Assembly: GCA_013286425.1 (NCBI GenBank)
Contig: JABDFS010000038.1
Location: forward strand, 1-32,610
Length of the DNA: 32,610 nt
From: Bacteroidota bacterium
GTDB lineage: Bacteria; Bacteroidota; Bacteroidia; Chitinophagales; Chitinophagaceae
Direction: 5' to 3'
The notes under the pieces are model-generated. The model did not search any database. It was not told the origin of the DNA and saw only the letters and a list, made by a program, of their open reading frames with translations. This document shows positions 8,712 through 16,465 of the stretch, in pieces (position 1 is the stretch's first letter; every line of letters begins with the position of its first letter). Position numbers and translations under genes: made by a program.

Positions 8712-9347
8712 CCGAACAAAAGGATTAAATCTTTTTTCATGACCGATAGTTGTTTTATTACCATGACCAGGATAAACAATTGTTTCATCCGGGAGTATAT
8801 ACAATTTTTCTTTTATGCTTTTGTGTAATGTTTGTTCATTGCCACCGGGCAAATCAAACCTGCCAATGCTTTCATTAAATAAAACATCACCACCAATCAC
8901 AAAATTTTGTGCTGAACAATAAAAACAAATGCTTGCAGGCGAATGGCCCGGCGTAAACAATACTTTCAGTTTATCGTCTCCTAAAAATATTTCGTCACCT
9001 TCTGCTAAAAAATGCAGTGGGCCATTGTAGTTGCTAAAACCAAGGCCATAAAAATTTCCGGTTGAAGGTGCAAATTCCAAAACTGGTTTTTCTCCTTCAT
9101 GAATATACAATTCAAGTCCATACGTTTTATATACCCATTGGTTCCCGAAAACGTGATCTATGTGGCAATGTGTGTTAAGCAATTGAACCGGTTTTAATTT
9201 GTTGCTTTCAATAAATTCTTTAAGTATTCTTTCTTCTTCAGTAAAATAACAGCCCGGATCAATAATAACAGCATCACCTTTTTCGTTGCTCATCACATAG
9301 GTATTTTCTTCAAAAGGATTGAATGTAAAATGCTCTACTTTTATCAT
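8706..9347 (-). CDS. MBL-fold metallo-hydrolase, glyoxalase II-like
   Basis: A 213-residue member of the metallo-beta-lactamase fold, closest in layout to the YcbL/GloB-like hydroxyacylglutathione hydrolase group. Metal ligands are visible: the THCHIDH motif (~59-65), the GHS motif after it (~134), the GGDVLF Asp (~153-158) and the PGHG His (~193-196). The C-terminal recognition domain of classical GloB is absent, so thioester hydrolysis of a small substrate is likely, but the exact substrate is inferred. It overlaps the convergent 7140 gene by 6 bp and diverges from the large gene at 9397 with 49 bp between starts. Confidence 0.88.
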   Translation of the reverse strand: MIKVEHFTFNPFEENTYVMSNEKGDAVIIDPGCYFTEEERILKEFIESNKLKPVQLLNTHCHIDHVFGNQWVYKTYGLELYIHEGEKPVLEFAPSTGNFYGLGFSNYNGPLHFLAEGDEIFLGDDKLKVLFTPGHSPASICFYCSAQNFVIGGDVLFNESIGRFDLPGGNEQTLHKSIKEKLYILPDETIVYPGHGNKTTIGHEKRFNPFVRS

Positions 9348-9396
9348 GTTTTTGAATTTCCTTTACGGGTATTATACTAATTTTAAGAACTCAATA

Positions 9397-12300
9397 ATGG
9401 GTATGCAAAATAAATGCTTAAGATCGGGATTTGTTTTTGGAATAGTTCTGTTGATTTCACCTTTTTTTCTTAATGCACAGGTTAATACGGTACAATATGG
9501 TAAAAACCGTATTCAGTATGAAAAATTTACATGGAAATTTTATCAAAGCAAAAACTTCAATGTTTATTATAACCAGGGAGGATTAGAGCTCGCAAAATTT
9601 ACAGTACAGCTTGCGGAAGAAGAGCTTGACTCACTGGAATCTCAAATTGATTATTCTTTACAACGCCGCACATCACTCATTGTTTATAACAGCTACGATG
9701 ATTATAAACAAAGCAATATCGGCCTTGGAATGGACTGGCAGAATTCAGGCGGATTAACCAAACTGGTAAACAATAAAGTGCCTCTTTATTTCGACGGTAA
9801 TCATAATACCTTTCGCTTAAAGATCAGGGAAGGCATTGCCAAAGTGCTTACTGATAATATTTTATTTGGCGATGATATTGGAGAATTTGCCAGTAACCAG
9901 GCTTTGCTCGATCTTCCTAAATGGCTTACTGACGGATACATAGAATACATTGCAGACAATTGGAATATTGAAAAAGATGACGCATTGAAAAATGTAATGT
10001 TGGGTGGTGACTATACTAATTTTTACCAGTTCGCTTTTGATAAACCCTTACTTGCAGGCCAGGCATTCTGGTATTATATAGCTCGAAAATATCAGCCACA
10101 AAACGTTACTTATTTTTTATACCTGTCAAGATTATATAAAAGCCTTAATGCTGCTTCTGAAAGGATATGCAAAAAAAAATTCAAGTATGTGCTGGCTGAT
10201 TTTATGAATGATGAACAGCAGCGGTACGTTGATGATATTAAACAACGCCGTAATGCGCCGCGCGGAAAATTATCAGTAGTAGAAGATGTTTCAAAAAGTG
10301 ATTTCTATCATTTTGCAGCCAATCCAAATCCAAAAAATAATTCTTACGCAGTTGTTCAATTTACAAAAGGTAAATACAAAGTAAAATATTTTGATAATGC
10401 TTTCGATGAAACAACATTGGTTGATTATGGTGTGCGAACCATTGAAGGCGATATGAATCCTAACATGCCAATCCTTGCCTGGGATGGTAAAGGTTCAAGA
10501 TTGCTGTGCATTTATACAAAAGAGGGAAAGACCTACATGTTTGTGTACGATGTTATAGCCAACATAAAGCGCTTTAAACAAGAGATAACAGGTTTCGACC
10601 AGATATTAGATGCCGGTTTTATTTTCGATGCAAATACATTGTTGTTTAGCGCTGTAAAAAACGGCCATACAGATATTTACACCTACAGGATTGACAATGA
10701 AAAAATAAAACAGGTTACAAATGATGTGTATGATGATCTTGATCCTACGTTCGTTTCATTTCCGGGAAGGCTCGGAATTATTTTTGCATCCAACAGGCCG
10801 GGTATAAATGCGCCTAATTCAGATACTGCTTTGCCAAGCCGTAATCATTTCAACATATTTCTTGCAGACATTAACAACAACAGTGAGTTCAGGCAGATTA
10901 CTCAGTTAACAAATATGAAGTATGGTGATGCCCGCTATCCCATGCAGTACAATCAAAATCATTTTACGTTTGTAAGTGATGAAAATGGTATCAATAACCG
11001 TTGGGCCGGTTTCTTTACAACACAAACCGGTGGCCTTGATACATTGTATTATATAGGCGATGATGTGTTGCGCAATCCTGAACCAAAAGAAATGGATTCA
11101 ACCTTGCGTGCATGGCAAAAGGATCAGCCGGATAGCATCAGCTATTTTAAAATTTACCAGGATAGTACTTATACATTTCCTATAACAAATTATCAGAGCA
11201 GCTTGCTTGAAACAAGGGTTGCCGGAAACAATGAACAGGTAAGTGAAGTAAGGCGCGAAGGCGATTATAAATTTTTGTATAAGCTGAAAGTTGATTCTGC
11301 CACGCTGCGTAAAAGAAATATAAATGCAAGGCCAACAGATTATGTACGGCGAATGATAACTCAGGAAAAATTGGAAAGCGGAAAAAATATACAGGTAGAA
11401 GAGCCAAGCCAACCCGAGAATAACAGCCAGTTTCAAAATGAATTTGACGAGAAAAAAGATTCAACGACTACACCAGGCGTTGATTCAACTTCTGCAGCAA
11501 CAGGTCCACCGGAACCGGTAATTCCACCGCGCGTTGATTATGTAAGCAAATCAAAATTATTTGACTATAAACTAAAGTTTGAAGCAGATTATGTGCTTGC
11601 AGGTGTTACGAATAATATTCTCATAAACCGCTATCAGCCTTTTGCCGGATATAGCCAGTCAGGCCCTATTTATCTAAACAATGAAGATCCGCTCAGTTTT
11701 ACTTTTAGGGTTGGTGTGAGTGATATTATGGATGATGTAAAGCTGATAGGAGGGTTCAGATTGGGTACTTCACTCACCGATAAAGATGTGTTTGTTTCCT
11801 ATCAAAACTATCGTAAACGTGTTGATTGGGGATTAACTTATTACAGAAGCAATGTTACAAATTACCCGGGCTTTTTTAATGGTTATGATTCTACCGGTAG
11901 TGTATTTCTGGCTAATGTAGATAATGTAGTTATTACCAATATATATCAGGGTAATGTTGCCTATCCTTTTGATGAAACAAAGCGGCTTCAGTTAACGGTT
12001 TCATTAAGAAAAGATATAGGTGTTTTGCGTCCTCTTTATCTTGGAAGTTATGGCTATCCCCAGGCATTGAAAATGAAAGATTCGGTTTCCAATACAGTAA
12101 TATCAAGGCTTGAGTATATATATGACAACACAATAAATCCAGCGGAAAATATATGGAATGGATTAAGATGGAAAGTATATACTGAATTGTTCCTGCCTTT
12201 TAACGGCAGTAGTGAAGCCAGTTCAAAAATGATAACCAATGTTGGTTTTGATGCGCGCAATTACTTAAAGATCTATCGCAATTTTATATGGGCTGTAAGG

Positions 12301-12852
12301 GCTTCAGGCGATTTCTCTTTTGGCGATGCAAAGCTTATCTATTATCTCGGAGGTGAAGACGGATGGCTGCTGCCTAAATTTAACCAGATAAACACTGCTG
12401 ATCCTTCAGTTAATTATGCCTTTCAAACGCTGGCTTTAAATTTAAGAGGCTTCGATCAAAATGCTGCTAATGGAAGTAATAACCTTGTAATAAACAGTGA
12501 GCTGCGGTTGCCTGTGTTTACAACGCTTTTCAGCAGTCCGGTCAACAGCGCTTTTGTACGGAATTTTCAACTGATACAGTTTTTTGACCTGGGTACTGCA
12601 TGGACAGGACCTTTAAGTAATATAAAACGTCCTTCTATAGTTTATCGCGGACCTGATGATCCAAATACAGGACCGAGCCCGCTTACTGTAATGGTTCGTG
12701 CCGGTGGCATTGGCCCTCTTGCCGGAGGTTATGGCTTTGGTGCAAGAAGCACGTTGTTAGGCTATTTTTTAAAGGCAGATATCGGCTGGCAAATGAGAGG
12801 AATTTTCAGAGGCCCGGCTATTTTCTATTTCTCAATGGGCTTTGATTTTTAA
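9397..12852 (+). CDS. Large exported protein: peptidase-like, TolB-like propeller and outer-membrane barrel
   Basis: A ~1151-residue exported protein. A signal peptide (cleavage near NAQ) is followed by a peptidase-MA-like region (mature ~30-240) containing a DLPKWLTDGYIEYIADNW segment but no HExxH; the matching site appears to read IREGIAKVL, suggesting a non-catalytic relative. Next is a WD40/TolB-like propeller (~290-590; blades with DIYTYRIDN, IIFASNRPG, HFTFVSDENG), a low-complexity Asn/Glu/Pro/Thr linker (~660-720), then a C-terminal beta-barrel of surface-antigen/BamA-like type ending FYFSMGFDF, a typical outer-membrane beta-signal with terminal Phe. The open frame starts at TTG 9319, overlapping the divergent hydrolase; ATG 9397 is chosen because it starts the signal peptide. 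Likely role: outer-membrane, possibly assembly or translocation. Confidence 0.8.
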   Translation: MGMQNKCLRSGFVFGIVLLISPFFLNAQVNTVQYGKNRIQYEKFTWKFYQSKNFNVYYNQGGLELAKFTVQLAEEELDSLESQIDYSLQRRTSLIVYNSYDDYKQSNIGLGMDWQNSGGLTKLVNNKVPLYFDGNHNTFRLKIREGIAKVLTDNILFGDDIGEFASNQALLDLPKWLTDGYIEYIADNWNIEKDDALKNVMLGGDYTNFYQFAFDKPLLAGQAFWYYIARKYQPQNVTYFLYLSRLYKSLNAASERICKKKFKYVLADFMNDEQQRYVDDIKQRRNAPRGKLSVVEDVSKSDFYHFAANPNPKNNSYAVVQFTKGKYKVKYFDNAFDETTLVDYGVRTIEGDMNPNMPILAWDGKGSRLLCIYTKEGKTYMFVYDVIANIKRFKQEITGFDQILDAGFIFDANTLLFSAVKNGHTDIYTYRIDNEKIKQVTNDVYDDLDPTFVSFPGRLGIIFASNRPGINAPNSDTALPSRNHFNIFLADINNNSEFRQITQLTNMKYGDARYPMQYNQNHFTFVSDENGINNRWAGFFTTQTGGLDTLYYIGDDVLRNPEPKEMDSTLRAWQKDQPDSISYFKIYQDSTYTFPITNYQSSLLETRVAGNNEQVSEVRREGDYKFLYKLKVDSATLRKRNINARPTDYVRRMITQEKLESGKNIQVEEPSQPENNSQFQNEFDEKKDSTTTPGVDSTSAATGPPEPVIPPRVDYVSKSKLFDYKLKFEADYVLAGVTNNILINRYQPFAGYSQSGPIYLNNEDPLSFTFRVGVSDIMDDVKLIGGFRLGTSLTDKDVFVSYQNYRKRVDWGLTYYRSNVTNYPGFFNGYDSTGSVFLANVDNVVITNIYQGNVAYPFDETKRLQLTVSLRKDIGVLRPLYLGSYGYPQALKMKDSVSNTVISRLEYIYDNTINPAENIWNGLRWKVYTELFLPFNGSSEASSKMITNVGFDARNYLKIYRNFIWAVRASGDFSFGDAKLIYYLGGEDGWLLPKFNQINTADPSVNYAFQTLALNLRGFDQNAANGSNNLVINSELRLPVFTTLFSSPVNSAFVRNFQLIQFFDLGTAWTGPLSNIKRPSIVYRGPDDPNTGPSPLTVMVRAGGIGPLAGGYGFGARSTLLGYFLKADIGWQMRGIFRGPAIFYFSMGFDF

Positions 12853-12866
12853 TTGAAGTAAATCTT

Positions 12867-13526
12867 TTAAAATTGCCTCGTTGTATATAACATGCGAGGC
12901 AATTTTTTTATAGTGAAATAAACAATGCCAAGAAAAGCTGCAAAAACAAAAGTGAACATCCATACGTTAAGGCTTTGCACAGGATGATGCAGGTGATGTG
13001 TTGATGTTTTTATTAAACCTGCAGGATTGGTAACAATATCCCAACTGTTGTAGCGCAAATAACGACCAATATAAATTCCATATCCGCAGGGAATTAATAA
13101 CAGGAACATGAGAATATTTACAAACTTTGTATTCGCATGGGTTTTCAAAAACTTTTCTACCCTGAATAATGAGATCATACAAAACAAAATTCCATTCCAT
13201 GCTCCGGAAACCACCAGCATCAGATCAAACCATAGAGGTATAGGCGGCCTTTCTTTAAAATGAAAAATATCAGTTAACAGATACGGTGCATTTGGCAAAA
13301 ACAGAAGCCATAAACACAACCATAAAATGCTTCTGTAATTAAATGTTTTTTCCTTCAGTAATAATCCGCTAAAGAAAACAGGAAGCATGCCGAGAAATAA
13401 ATTCCATGGATAGAAAAAATAAGTAAGCGTTCCCGTATATAAACCACGCATTACAAGTAATGCAAGCGTAAAGCCTGTAGAGATTGAAACAAGTTTTTGT
13501 ATATCGTTTGGTTTTTTCAGTTTCAT
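12867..13526 (-). CDS. DUF1361 family membrane protein
   Basis: A 219-residue inner-membrane protein with about six predicted transmembrane helices. The DUF1361 signature is clear: LFLPNAPYLLTDIFHF (~78-93) followed by PLWFDLMLVVSGAWNGI. No biochemical function is established. Its start overlaps the stop of the diacylglycerol kinase gene by 4 bp (ATGA), indicating translational coupling in one operon. Its last ~13 codons double as a terminator for the convergent gene, and the C-terminal residues are therefore set in part by that hairpin. Confidence 0.88.
   Translation of the reverse strand: MKLKKPNDIQKLVSISTGFTLALLVMRGLYTGTLTYFFYPWNLFLGMLPVFFSGLLLKEKTFNYRSILWLCLWLLFLPNAPYLLTDIFHFKERPPIPLWFDLMLVVSGAWNGILFCMISLFRVEKFLKTHANTKFVNILMFLLLIPCGYGIYIGRYLRYNSWDIVTNPAGLIKTSTHHLHHPVQSLNVWMFTFVFAAFLGIVYFTIKKLPRMLYTTRQF
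12869..12906 (+). terminator. Intrinsic terminator of the 9397-12852 gene
   Basis: AAAATTGCCTCG (12869-12880) pairs with CGAGGCAATTTT (12895-12906), a 12-bp stem with a 14-nt loop followed by a T-run on the plus strand. It stands 16 bp after the large gene's stop. The hairpin lies inside the last codons of the convergent DUF1361 gene, so both strands use these bases. Confidence 0.8.
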
Positions 13527-13909
13527 AACAGTAGAAATAATTTGGGCAGAAAAATGATAAGTCCTGCTACAACGCTTATAATAGAAAAAATTAAAACAGC
13601 GCCGGCAGCCACATCTTTGATAATTTTTATTGATGGATGATAATCTTTATGAACCAGGTTGCATAAATGTTCAAGCGCTGTATTGATCATCTCCAATGCC
13701 AATACAGATCCTATACAAAGCATTATAACTATCCATTCTACAGCATTTAATTTTAAATACAAGCCGGAAAGAATCGTTATCAACGAAACACCGGCTTGTA
13801 TTTTCCCGTTACGCTCTGTTTTAAAAAAATACTTAATGCCACTAAAGGCCGTACTGAATGTTTTATTTAAAGCCTGCCTGTAAACTGTGGCTGGAGTGTT
13901 TTGAATCAT
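13523..13909 (-). CDS. dgkA: Diacylglycerol kinase family protein (DgkA-type)
   Basis: A 128-residue integral-membrane kinase of the prokaryotic DgkA/undecaprenol kinase family: phosphorylates diacylglycerol or undecaprenol using ATP at the inner membrane. Three transmembrane segments follow an amphipathic N-terminus (GIKYFFKTERNGKIQ). The family hallmark EMINTALEHLCNLV (~70-83) contains the catalytic and ATP-binding Glu and Asn, and KIIKDVAAGAVL is the second conserved helix. In Gram-positives the family acts on undecaprenol; which lipid is used here cannot be told. Overlaps the DUF1361 start and follows a 52-codon ORF by 9 bp. Confidence 0.92.
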   Translation of the reverse strand: MIQNTPATVYRQALNKTFSTAFSGIKYFFKTERNGKIQAGVSLITILSGLYLKLNAVEWIVIMLCIGSVLALEMINTALEHLCNLVHKDYHPSIKIIKDVAAGAVLIFSIISVVAGLIIFLPKLFLLL

Positions 13910-13918
13910 AATAATAGA

Positions 13919-14077
13919 TTAATCAATATCGCTTCTGTTATACCTGAATGTTTTTAATACAAGAAACAAAAGCCCGAAGTAACCAAGTACACACAATGCT
14001 ATTACATAATGTGTTTGCACATCTTGCACAGCAGGTAAAGAGAGCAGCGAGTGTAATAAAATTTTTAAGCGTACCAT
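13919..14077 (-). CDS. Small single-pass membrane protein ahead of dgkA
   Basis: A 52-codon ATG frame with a hydrophobic segment at residues ~23-41 (HYVIALCVLGYFGLLFLVL) flanked by basic residues on the C-terminal side (KTFRYNR). It ends 9 bp before the dgkA start on the same strand and is the natural first or second gene of the dgkA-DUF1361 operon. No family is recognised. The clear membrane segment and tight spacing argue for a real gene, but its size leaves doubt. Confidence 0.45.
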   Translation of the reverse strand: MVRLKILLHSLLSLPAVQDVQTHYVIALCVLGYFGLLFLVLKTFRYNRSDID

Positions 14078-14079
14078 AT

Positions 14080-14181
14080 TCAATTTTTTAAATATTCATT
14101 AATGATGTTAGTATTTTGGCCAACAGTTTTTGATGAAATTGCATTGAGTAGCCATCTCGATGCGTAATTTGTTTTTTTCAT
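14080..14181 (-). CDS. Possible 33-residue leader ORF
   Basis: An ATG frame of 33 codons (opening MKKTNYASRW) whose stop is 2 bp before the ATG of the 52-codon gene, in another frame. The Lys-rich start and close packing are consistent with a small gene or leader peptide of the dgkA operon. Nothing is recognised, and chance is possible. Confidence 0.25.
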   Translation of the reverse strand: MKKTNYASRWLLNAISSKTVGQNTNIINEYLKN

Positions 14182-14251
14182 GGTGGTTAACATAAATTTT
14201 TTTTCAGAATATTAAGTGTAGATAGTTGTTTTTTCAGAATGTTTAAAAAGC

Positions 14252-14268
14252 ACTTTGAGTTTCAAAGT
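14252..14268. promoter_or_regulatory. Palindrome ACTTTG-N5-CAAAGT, copy 2 (putative operator)
   Basis: A 17-bp inverted repeat, ACTTTG (14252-14257), 5-bp spacer, CAAAGT (14263-14268). It lies just past the 3' end of the winged-helix regulator and about 70 bp upstream of the small-ORF/dgkA group on the same strand. The same half-sites and spacing recur at 15249-15265 in front of the regulator's operon, so one regulator may bind both. Confidence 0.45.
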
Positions 14269-14285
14269 TTATTAACAAAAAAATT

Positions 14286-14585
14286 TTAACTCATATTCTT
14301 TATCATACTTTCTAAAGCGTCAAGATGTGAACGAAAAGCTTTTTCACCACTCTTTGTCGCAGAATACAAAGTGTTGGTTTTTCTGCCAATAAACCCTTTC
14401 TGCACTTTTATATAACCGCTTTCTTCCAGCGCTTTAATATGACTGGCAAGATTTCCATCTGTAACATTTATCAGCACTTTCAAATCATTAAAATTAATAG
14501 AAGCATTCACCATAAGTGCACTCATTATTCCCAAACGAATGCGGCTATCAAATGTTTTATTTAAATTTTCTATGGGATTCTTCAT
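14286..14585 (-). CDS. Winged-helix transcriptional regulator
   Basis: A 99-residue cytosolic DNA-binding protein consisting of one winged helix-turn-helix domain (HTH_34/MarR-ArsR-like). The recognition part reads VTDGNLASHIKALEESGYI (~41-59), followed by a wing (FIGRKTNTLYSATKSGEKAF) and a C-terminal dimerisation helix. Such proteins usually pair with a membrane protein gene and autoregulate. It lies 9 bp downstream of the membrane protein gene at 14595 in the same operon, and a palindrome suited to a dimer of this size overlaps that operon's promoter. Confidence 0.85.
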   Translation of the reverse strand: MKNPIENLNKTFDSRIRLGIMSALMVNASINFNDLKVLINVTDGNLASHIKALEESGYIKVQKGFIGRKTNTLYSATKSGEKAFRSHLDALESMIKNMS

Positions 14586-14594
14586 TACAGTTAC

Positions 14595-15242
14595 TCAGTT
14601 TCTTTCGTATTTCCACCACATATATGATCCGTAAAAAATGTGCAGCAACCCGAAACCTGCCGCCCAGAAATATAAACCCTGTCCGAGGAACATAAGGTTG
14701 ATCAGGCCTAGCAAAATTTCACAATAACCCAAGTAAACTGTTTCAGGAAGTGTGTATTTGCTTGCATTTAAAACACCCAACCCATAAAATATTAAACAAC
14801 CGGGTGCAACAAATCCAAACACTCCATTTTTTATCAGCGTTAATAAAAATATGCCACCAGCCAGAACGGGAACCGCAATGCTTATGATCATTCTTTTTGC
14901 AGTAACGCCCCAAATGGGAACTCCGGTTTTTTTACTGCGTCTGTAAGTAAAAATAAAAGCGAATGCTAAAGCAGCAACAAAAGTTATGACCGCAATTTGA
15001 AAAAGACGGCTGTTAACAAAATCTCCAAACATTATCGAATCCGCGTCTGCAAGAGAGACTTTTAAATTACGAACAGCGTCTTTATTTTTTTCAATTACTC
15101 CTGCTGAAAGCCATGTTGCGATCAATGCGCAAATGCCTGCACAAATACCGCTTAGCCCGCTCAGGCTTATAAAACGGCTGCTTCTTTCCATCATCTCTTT
15201 TATATCGTGTAGCTCACTGGATAACTTTTCTGGGTCGTTCAT
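14595..15242 (-). CDS. Six-pass membrane protein paired with a winged-helix regulator
   Basis: A 215-residue protein with a short polar N-terminal helix (EKLSSELHDIKEMMERSS) and about six hydrophobic segments. I know this pairing with an HTH_34-type regulator from other Bacteroidota, but no biochemical function is assigned. It is first in the two-gene operon; ATG 15242 lies 6 bp from an operator-like palindrome that overlaps the -7 box. Expected role: a membrane partner or target of the regulator. This is inference. Confidence 0.7.
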   Translation of the reverse strand: MNDPEKLSSELHDIKEMMERSSRFISLSGLSGICAGICALIATWLSAGVIEKNKDAVRNLKVSLADADSIMFGDFVNSRLFQIAVITFVAALAFAFIFTYRRSKKTGVPIWGVTAKRMIISIAVPVLAGGIFLLTLIKNGVFGFVAPGCLIFYGLGVLNASKYTLPETVYLGYCEILLGLINLMFLGQGLYFWAAGFGLLHIFYGSYMWWKYERN

Positions 15243-15248
15243 AAAAGC

Positions 15249-15290
15249 ACTTTGAAATACAAAGTAAATACATATAAATTTATATGCAAA
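15249..15290 (-). promoter_or_regulatory. Promoter with overlapping operator for the 15242 operon
   Basis: On the minus strand TTTG (15290-15287), a 20-bp spacer, then TACTTTG (15266-15260), so the two TTTG boxes have the Bacteroidota spacing. The -7 box is one arm of the palindrome ACTTTG-N5-CAAAGT (15249-15265), and a perfect 16-bp palindrome CATATAAATTTATATG (15271-15286) fills the spacer between the boxes. A repressor binding here would block RNA polymerase. The winged-helix protein encoded in the operon is the obvious candidate. Confidence 0.6.
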
Positions 15291-15320
15291 GTTTTTTGCT
15301 GTTAGTAAAAAGGTAATTGT

Positions 15321-16460
15321 TTATTGAAGTACTTGTGAAAGCTCTTGTTCAAGTGCATCGCCTCTTAATCCGGATGCAATTATTTTTCCCTGTGGATCAA
15401 TAAGAACATTAAAAGGAATTCCATCAAATTGATAAAGGCTTGCTGCAGAGCTTTCCCGTTGAAGATCGCTCATATGATTCCATGTAAGATTATCTTTTTT
15501 AATGGCATCAATCCATGCCTGTTTATCATCATCCAATGAAACACCAAGAATAGTGAAGTTTTTATCTTTAAACTTATTGTATGCAGTTACAACATTTGGG
15601 TTTTCCTGGCGGCACGGTCCACACCAGCTTGCCCAAAAATCAACCAATAAATATTTACCTCTGAAACTACTGATGCTTACCTGCTTTCCATCAGGAGAAG
15701 TCATTGTAAGATCAGGAGCCTGTTGGTTTAATAAAGCATAATTATTGGATAAAGATGCATCACCAGGTTGCTGCTGCGGTTTGTTGAGCGCAGTTGCAAA
15801 AGATGCAATACCTGTGTGATTGGGAAAGCGCTTGGAAACATTGGTAGCTAATGTAGCTAACTCACTTGGTGCAATTAATCCTTTGGCTTTATCTAAAACA
15901 AAACAAATTGCTGCAGGGTTTTTTGAGCTGTTTATAAAATTAACCACTACACTGCTCAGGTCACTCAGTTGTTTTGTGTATAACGACTTTATCTGGTTAA
16001 CATAGTTTGTGTCTTTTGATGTTTCCTCACTTAACGTATCAAGTTGATTATATGTTTTTGATAACACTGAATCTTTGCCTAAATAATCTTTAATGAACGA
16101 ATACAACTCTGAAGTTGCTGTTGAGCCACTTATATCAGGATAATGAAAACCAGTTGGGTCAAAATTTATTTTAATGTCGTCGCCATCGTTTATTACAATA
16201 ACCGCAGGATTCTCTTTAAAGCTTACAACAAACAAATTCTGTTGTGCAGAACTTCCCTTCAATTTATAACTTCCGTCTGAGCCTAATTTGGCTGAATCTA
16301 ATTTTTTTGCATCGGGTGAATCATAAGAAAGCAGTTCAAGATAAACACTGTCTGATGGCGCATTCTTTATTGTGCCACTAACTGTAAATCCTCCGGAACC
16401 CGAATTCTTACAGGCGGTAAACATCAACCCTGCAAATACTATTGTAACAAAATATTTCAT
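15321..16460 (-). CDS. TlpA/ResA-like thioredoxin lipoprotein with DUF4369 domain
   Basis: A 379-residue lipoprotein (signal with lipobox FTAC, Cys17) located in the periplasm. The N-terminal domain (~24-125) is DUF4369 (FTVSGTIKNAPSDSVYLELL start); a helical linker follows (~130-235). The C-terminal domain (~245-379) is a TlpA/AhpC-TSA thioredoxin fold with the active site WCGPC (Cys280, Cys283), the DFWASW strand before it and the cis-Pro segment DGIPFNVLIDP. It would reduce disulfides in exported proteins, perhaps in cytochrome maturation. It starts 5 bp after gatB on the same strand, so the two are probably co-transcribed. Confidence 0.92.
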   Translation of the reverse strand: MKYFVTIVFAGLMFTACKNSGSGGFTVSGTIKNAPSDSVYLELLSYDSPDAKKLDSAKLGSDGSYKLKGSSAQQNLFVVSFKENPAVIVINDGDDIKINFDPTGFHYPDISGSTATSELYSFIKDYLGKDSVLSKTYNQLDTLSEETSKDTNYVNQIKSLYTKQLSDLSSVVVNFINSSKNPAAICFVLDKAKGLIAPSELATLATNVSKRFPNHTGIASFATALNKPQQQPGDASLSNNYALLNQQAPDLTMTSPDGKQVSISSFRGKYLLVDFWASWCGPCRQENPNVVTAYNKFKDKNFTILGVSLDDDKQAWIDAIKKDNLTWNHMSDLQRESSAASLYQFDGIPFNVLIDPQGKIIASGLRGDALEQELSQVLQ

Positions 16461-16465
16461 GATAA

